Below, piece by piece: positions 60,197-64,000 of a stretch of DNA of 64,000 nucleotides; the first letter of the stretch is position 1, and every line of letters starts with the position of its first letter. The DNA is from CAZKBP01 sp964551015 (GTDB taxonomy: Bacteria > Bacteroidota > Bacteroidia > Cytophagales > Microscillaceae). The notes under the pieces were generated by a model. That model worked only from the letters and a program-made list of their open reading frames with translations. It searched no databases and was not told the origin of the DNA. Location of the stretch: NCBI GenBank assembly GCA_964551015.1, contig CAZKBP010000005.1, positions 186,001 to 250,000 on the forward strand, read 5' to 3'. The position numbers and the translations under genes are program-made.

Positions 60197-61513
60197 ATGG
60201 GAACACTGATTATGATTGGACAGCTCCTCTTGGGCTTGTCTATTATTGTAGGCTTACACGAATTAGGCCACTTGGTAAGTGCCAAAGTATTTGGAATGCG
60301 CGTAGAACGCTACTCTATCGGCTTTCCACCCGAAATATATGGTTTTTATTGGGGAGAAACCAAGTACTCACTGGGTGCTCTCCCCCTGGGAGGTTATGTA
60401 AAAATCTCAGGAATGATTGATGAATCCTTTGATACCAAACACCTCAATGAAGCCCCCAAAGACTATGAATTCCGCTCCAAACCGGCTTGGCAAAGACTCA
60501 TCGTGATGATGGGAGGAATCTTGGTCAATATTGTCACGGGAATCATGATGTTTATTGGCATCACTTACTACTGGGGCGAAAGCTACTTACCCGCCTCCGA
60601 AGTGGAGAAGAACGGGATTGTGGCCTATGATTTGGCCGAACAAGTTGGCCTGCAAGACGGCGACAAAATCATCGCTATCAACGGTAAGGACTTTGAAAAT
60701 TTTAACGATGTCCTTAGTTCTGAAACCTTGCTGGGTCAAGACAGCTATTATACCGTACTCAGAGATGGTGAGAAAGTGAAAGTAGATCTCCCTAATGATC
60801 TCGTAGAGCAACTCTCTAACCGAGGCGGTGAACCTCAGAAATTTATTGAGGCGCGCGTTCCTTTTGCCGTGGGCGAAGTCATCCCAAATAAGCCCGCATC
60901 TCGTGCTGGTTTACAAGAAGGTGATAAAATCATTTCCTTTAACGGCAAATCCATTCAGTATTTTCACGAATTGCAAGCCCTACAACAAGAAAACAAGGGC
61001 GAAGAAGTCAAGCTCAAGATCAAAAGAGGCAATCAAATTCTTGAAAAGGAAATCCGTACCGCTGACGACGGAACTTTCGGCTTCTACCCCGATATGAAAC
61101 TCAGCTACAAGCAGGTGGAGTATTCCTTTGCAGGCGCCATTCCCCGTGGTACAGAACGTGCTTTTCAATCCGTGGTGGATAATATCAAAGGCTTCGGCAA
61201 AATATTCCGAGGCGAAGTTTCACTTCGTGCCGTGAGTGGCCCCATTGGGATTGTCAATGCTTTCAGCCCGAATTGGGACTGGTTCCGGTTCTGGTATATC
61301 GTGGGGATTCTCTCCATGTGGTTAGCCTTCTTGAACTTCTTACCGATCCCCGCTCTCGACGGCGGACATGTGATGTTTTTGACCTACGAGATTGTATCAG
61401 GTCGCAAACCTTCGGATAAATTCTTAGAAAGATCGCAACAAGTAGGCATCGTGATTCTTTTGGCTTTGATGGTCTTTGTGCTGGGTAATGATATTTTTAA
61501 TCTCTTCTTTTGA
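60197..61513 (+). CDS. rseP: Site-2 membrane metalloprotease RseP
   Basis: 438 residues. The zinc site is H21-E22-x2-H25 (HELGH) in the first membrane helix; the third ligand is the Asp of NFLPIPALDGGHV. Two PDZ domains occupy about 115-205 and 210-300. It performs regulated intramembrane proteolysis of anti-sigma factors or signal-peptide remnants. The start is 81 bp after dxr. The stop and the next ATG overlap as TGATG, so translation is probably coupled. Confidence 0.95.
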   Translation: MGTLIMIGQLLLGLSIIVGLHELGHLVSAKVFGMRVERYSIGFPPEIYGFYWGETKYSLGALPLGGYVKISGMIDESFDTKHLNEAPKDYEFRSKPAWQRLIVMMGGILVNIVTGIMMFIGITYYWGESYLPASEVEKNGIVAYDLAEQVGLQDGDKIIAINGKDFENFNDVLSSETLLGQDSYYTVLRDGEKVKVDLPNDLVEQLSNRGGEPQKFIEARVPFAVGEVIPNKPASRAGLQEGDKIISFNGKSIQYFHELQALQQENKGEEVKLKIKRGNQILEKEIRTADDGTFGFYPDMKLSYKQVEYSFAGAIPRGTERAFQSVVDNIKGFGKIFRGEVSLRAVSGPIGIVNAFSPNWDWFRFWYIVGILSMWLAFLNFLPIPALDGGHVMFLTYEIVSGRKPSDKFLERSQQVGIVILLALMVFVLGNDIFNLFF

Positions 61514-62094
61514 TGTTGTTGGCCTTTGAGAAGTTTAGTTATCTATTTTTGTTGCTCCCGCTTGCTTGGCAACCCGAGGGGCAAGAAACCATGGAACTAA
61601 ATCAGGATAGGCAGGCTTCCATCTGCAACTTGCCAGCCGTAACTCACCAACCAAACCACGATTTCCACACGAGCTTAGCCGAGATGCAGTACAATCCTGA
61701 GGCAAAATCTTTCGAGATTAGCCTCAGACTCTTTACTGATGATTTTGAATTGGCCTTAGGGCAAATGCAACAGGTAAAAAGCTATAGTTTGGATAAAAGC
61801 GAACGCCACGAACCTTTGATTAAAGATTTTATTCATAAGCATTTTTATTTGGTGAACGCTAAAAATCAAAAACTCGCCTACAAGTACTACGGAAGAGAGT
61901 TCGAGGCCGACGTAACGCTGCTCTACTTCGAGATTCCCGTCAAGAAAAACCTCCAAGATTACCAACTCCGTAATTCTGTCTTCACCAACCTATTTGACGA
62001 CCAAGTGAATATCGTGAACGTCAAGTACTTCAAAACCAAGAAAACGCTGCTCTTTCGTCCCTCCCAAACCAAAAAAGTACTGGCTCTCGATTAG
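61513..62094 (+). CDS. DUF6702-like periplasmic protein
   Basis: 193 residues from the ATG at 61513, which shares one base with the rseP stop. An N-terminal hydrophobic segment (FSYLFLLLPLAW) may export it. HDFHTSLAEMQYNPEAKSFE, ISLRLFTDDFELAL and the C-terminal NLFDDQVNIVNVKYF match the DUF6702 pattern common next to peptidases and transporter genes in Bacteroidota. Function unknown. Confidence 0.75.
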   Translation: MLLAFEKFSYLFLLLPLAWQPEGQETMELNQDRQASICNLPAVTHQPNHDFHTSLAEMQYNPEAKSFEISLRLFTDDFELALGQMQQVKSYSLDKSERHEPLIKDFIHKHFYLVNAKNQKLAYKYYGREFEADVTLLYFEIPVKKNLQDYQLRNSVFTNLFDDQVNIVNVKYFKTKKTLLFRPSQTKKVLALD

Positions 62095-62329
62095 TTGATA
62101 AATCTTGTTGCTGGATTATCACCGGAGACGATGTTTAGGCGGAGTTTTGCGGAGGCTCTGTGTCAGATTGGATGGAGTGGTCTTTTGCTCCTACTTTTCA
62201 TCTAAGAATAAGCACATTTTACCGAAAAATAATTGGGAAGCCGTGATTAATTAGCATTTATGTCAGGAGGTTGACGCTTATCAGCGAAGCTTGTCTCTAA
62301 TTTAGTGTAGTAACATCAAATTTATAACT

Positions 62330-63223
62330 ATGCTAAACAATCAGAATCGCCTTTATTTTTTATTGATTACTTTATGCTCAACCCTCTTACAGTCAAATGT
62401 TTACGGACAAGCACCTATCATCGATGGTTATTTCCAAGGAAAGGGCAATGCCTCTATTGCCGTGGGCTATGCCTTTAATAGCTTTGACAGTTTTTTCGCA
62501 GGAGAAGAGGAAGTAGATCCTGTACCAGCCCACGAGGAAATTGAGCAAAGCATTATCAATTTGTATGCCTCCTATGGAATCCTAGACAATCTGGATGTCA
62601 CGGCGACCTTGCCTTACATTTTCGCCCAGAGTGCCGCCGGCCCTGACCCTGTTAATGGATTGACAGAAGACGATGCTTTCCAAGATTTGACCGTTAACCT
62701 GAAATGGAGCCCGCTTCAATCCAAATTTGGTAATGGCTATGTTTCTTATCAAGCGGCTCTGGGTTTCTCTACACCAATTGGGGATTATGCCGAGAATGGC
62801 ATTTTATCTATCGGTAACGGCGCCTCGGCCGTGAATGCTACCTTGCTTACACACATACAATTAAATGCTGGTTTTTTTGCTACTTTTTCGGCGGGATACA
62901 GTTTCCGAGGGCAAGCTGATGACTTTGATGTGCCCAATGCCGCTATGCTAGGAGCCAAGCTCGGTTATGCGGGGAAGAAATTTTATGTAGATGTCTGGTC
63001 AGATTCCCAATTCAGCGAATCAGATGCAGTTGACATTAGCTCAGAAGCATTTATGGGTAATTTCCCAGAAACCCGTGTGGATTGGTTGCGTCTAGGTGCC
63101 AATGCTTATTATTCCATCGTGCCTGCGTTCGGTTTAACGGCTGGCTTTGGAACTGTTCTGGACGGGCGCAACGTCGGAAAATCCACTTACTACACCGGAG
63201 GAGTGGTTTTTAAGATTGATTAA
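62330..63223 (+). CDS. Outer-membrane beta-barrel protein (transporter-like)
   Basis: 297 residues. The signal peptide ends near NVYGQ. The mature protein alternates amphipathic strands: YGILDNLDVTATLPYIFA, DLTVNLKWSPLQ, VSYQAALGFSTPIGDYAE, FATFSAGYSFRGQAD and LTAGFGTVLDGRN. The C-terminal YYTGGVVFKID ends in a typical beta-barrel terminal strand. It resembles the phenol-degradation MetA-type transporter family in Bacteroidota, which is only a fold-level reading. A terminator-like hairpin follows. Confidence 0.75.
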   Translation: MLNNQNRLYFLLITLCSTLLQSNVYGQAPIIDGYFQGKGNASIAVGYAFNSFDSFFAGEEEVDPVPAHEEIEQSIINLYASYGILDNLDVTATLPYIFAQSAAGPDPVNGLTEDDAFQDLTVNLKWSPLQSKFGNGYVSYQAALGFSTPIGDYAENGILSIGNGASAVNATLLTHIQLNAGFFATFSAGYSFRGQADDFDVPNAAMLGAKLGYAGKKFYVDVWSDSQFSESDAVDISSEAFMGNFPETRVDWLRLGANAYYSIVPAFGLTAGFGTVLDGRNVGKSTYYTGGVVFKID

Positions 63224-63280
63224 AGCATTACAATTCTAAGATCTTCCATCATCTTGGGCTCCGAATCCTAACTTCTCACC

Positions 63281-63313
63281 AAGACACAGCGTATATTACG
63301 TTGTGTCTTTTGT
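63281..63313 (+). terminator. Hairpin after the beta-barrel gene
   Basis: AAGACACAGCGTA (63281-63293) pairs with TACGTTGTGTCTT (63297-63309), with one G:U pair and a TAT loop. A short T-rich stretch TTGTCT follows. Confidence 0.6.
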
Positions 63314-63404
63314 CTATACAAGTCGCAGGGTTTCAGGCTAACACCAATCCCTCTCTGTGATGTCTACACTCGAGCGAGATTAAATTCTCCGCCAGAACAC
63401 CCCA

Positions 63405-63447
63405 AAACCTCTCCGTGTCTCCGTATTTCTATGCCTCCGTGTTTAAA
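63405..63447 (+). repeat. CTCCGTGT word run
   Basis: CTCTCCGTGTCTCCGTATTT and TATGCCTCCGTGTTT form irregular repeats of CTCCGTG(T) in the intergenic region next to the phospholipase-D-like gene. Similar 'CTCCGTGTCTCTGTG' text is known as an intergenic phrase in cyanobacteria and Bacteroidota. No function can be seen. Confidence 0.5.
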
Positions 63448-63451
63448 AAGA

Positions 63452-64000
63452 TCAACCAAACCGCCCAAACTCCTCCCAGAGCTTCTCGAATTCCTGTCCA
63501 TACTGCTTGGCGAGGTGAGGGTCATTACTCACCATCAGGTTCTCGTGATTGTACATATAAGCACTACGAGTCCAGTTGTAGCTACCTGTGAGCGTGATTT
63601 GCTCGTCGACGATGGCAAACTTGTGGTGCATATGATTGGGCGTATCGTCAATTTTGACGGGCACCCCGTGGCGAGCCAAGTAAGCAATGTCCGAACCTTT
63701 GTCTTCGGTTTTATCGTCGTCTGTGATGACTTTTACATCCAAAAATCGCTTATGGGCAAAGACGATTTCTTCGGCAATTTTATCATCACTGATGGTAAAG
63801 ACACAGATTTTCAGGCTCTTTTGAGCATCCCGAATTCTCTGCAAAATGATTTGCCGACAGGCTTGCCCCGGACTGAAATACACCTTTTGCTTGAAGGTCG
63901 AGCGTTGTTCTTGGCTGTATTTCAAGATAACTTTGTTGGCTCCCTCCACCCAAGTCAAGATTTGTTGTGCTGAATAATCAGGTAGTTGTTCTTTGGCCAT
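63452..64000 (-). CDS. Phospholipase-D-like domain protein, possibly 5'-truncated
   Basis: 182 residues visible. The catalytic HKD motif reads HHKFAIVDEQITLTGSYNW (H-x-K-x4-D). The rest resembles the FAM83/PLD-like nuclease family of single-HKD proteins (SLKICVFTISDDKIAEEIVF). One HKD per chain implies a dimeric enzyme. The window ends exactly at an ATG, so the true start could be this codon or further out. Could be a nuclease or phospholipase. Confidence 0.82.
   Translation of the reverse strand: MAKEQLPDYSAQQILTWVEGANKVILKYSQEQRSTFKQKVYFSPGQACRQIILQRIRDAQKSLKICVFTISDDKIAEEIVFAHKRFLDVKVITDDDKTEDKGSDIAYLARHGVPVKIDDTPNHMHHKFAIVDEQITLTGSYNWTRSAYMYNHENLMVSNDPHLAKQYGQEFEKLWEEFGRFG

Noticed and set aside
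63431..63973. Plus-strand ORF of 180 codons at the window end
   Set aside because: Antisense to the phospholipase-D-like gene, which has a clear HKD motif.
1..64000. Search for tRNA, rRNA, CRISPR arrays, prophage or insertion sequences
   Set aside because: No cloverleaf, rRNA block, spaced direct-repeat array, integrase or transposase could be identified by reading. A covariance-model scan would be the decisive test.

Overview
The window comes from a bacterium of the phylum Bacteroidota, most likely a Cytophagales- or Saprospirales-like lineage. This rests on the gene families: a LIC11966-type surface protein, CcoS, YwbE, a GreA-like '3-oxoacyl-ACP synthase' family protein, a DUF6702-like protein, a 715-residue tail-specific protease and the DUF177-rpmF-plsX-fabH ... 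accB-accC cluster. It also rests on the general lack of Shine-Dalgarno sequences and on several TAnnTTTG -7 promoter elements. I cannot name the genus. No rRNA, tRNA, CRISPR array, prophage or intact insertion sequence is visible. The window is mostly chromosomal housekeeping and accessory metabolism.

Layout. 0.2-8.8 kb: dihydrofolate reductase, a cyclic-nucleotide-binding-domain histidine kinase, a lipoprotein, an acidic protein, two oxidoreductases, an HMG-CoA reductase and a cytidylate-kinase-like protein. 8.9-9.3 kb: remnant of a ClC chloride channel that lost its middle. 9.5-19.2 kb: MscS channel, MsrA, two Crp/Fnr regulators (one with FNR-type cysteines), quinone oxidoreductase, a hydroxyacid dehydrogenase facing a SerC-like aminotransferase, a GreA-like protein, YwbE and a sulfotransferase. 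19.5-24.0 kb: a four-gene operon for a form II carbon-monoxide-dehydrogenase-like molybdenum hydroxylase (CoxG-S-L-M). 24-30 kb: Uma2 nuclease, fused E1 2-oxoacid dehydrogenase, two lipoproteins and a LuxE-like protein. 30-39 kb: greA with a structured leader, HIT protein, ksgA, pdxA, then the fatty-acid/ribosome cluster DUF177-rpmF-plsX-fabH, accB-accC, and trmB. 39-49 kb: two convergent paralogous serine hydrolases, an ArsR/arsenate-reductase pair, the LIC11966 protein and the Prc protease. 49-58.6 kb: M28 peptidase, patatin, ung, apaG, ccoS, a tandem SGNH pair and a non-canonical pyruvate kinase. 58.9-64 kb: dxr-rseP-DUF6702 operon, an outer-membrane beta-barrel and a phospholipase-D-like protein cut by the window edge.

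The parts most worth a second look are small. They are: a minus-strand unit at 54.69-54.84 kb with its own -7 box, an apparently leaderless 20-codon ORF and an intrinsic terminator; a greA leader with promoter and terminator that resembles the E. coli GraL arrangement; a perfect 23-bp inverted repeat around 143 bp that contains the end and stop codon of the FNR-like gene; matching operator-like sites upstream of arsR and of the arsenate-reductase-like gene, which also correct the latter's start; a tandem SGNH duplicate that has lost its nucleophile; and the ClC deletion remnant.

Many ORFs run upstream of their best start through TTG codons. Where a downstream ATG or GTG is better supported by a signal peptide, a Shine-Dalgarno sequence or the family start, I used it and said so.
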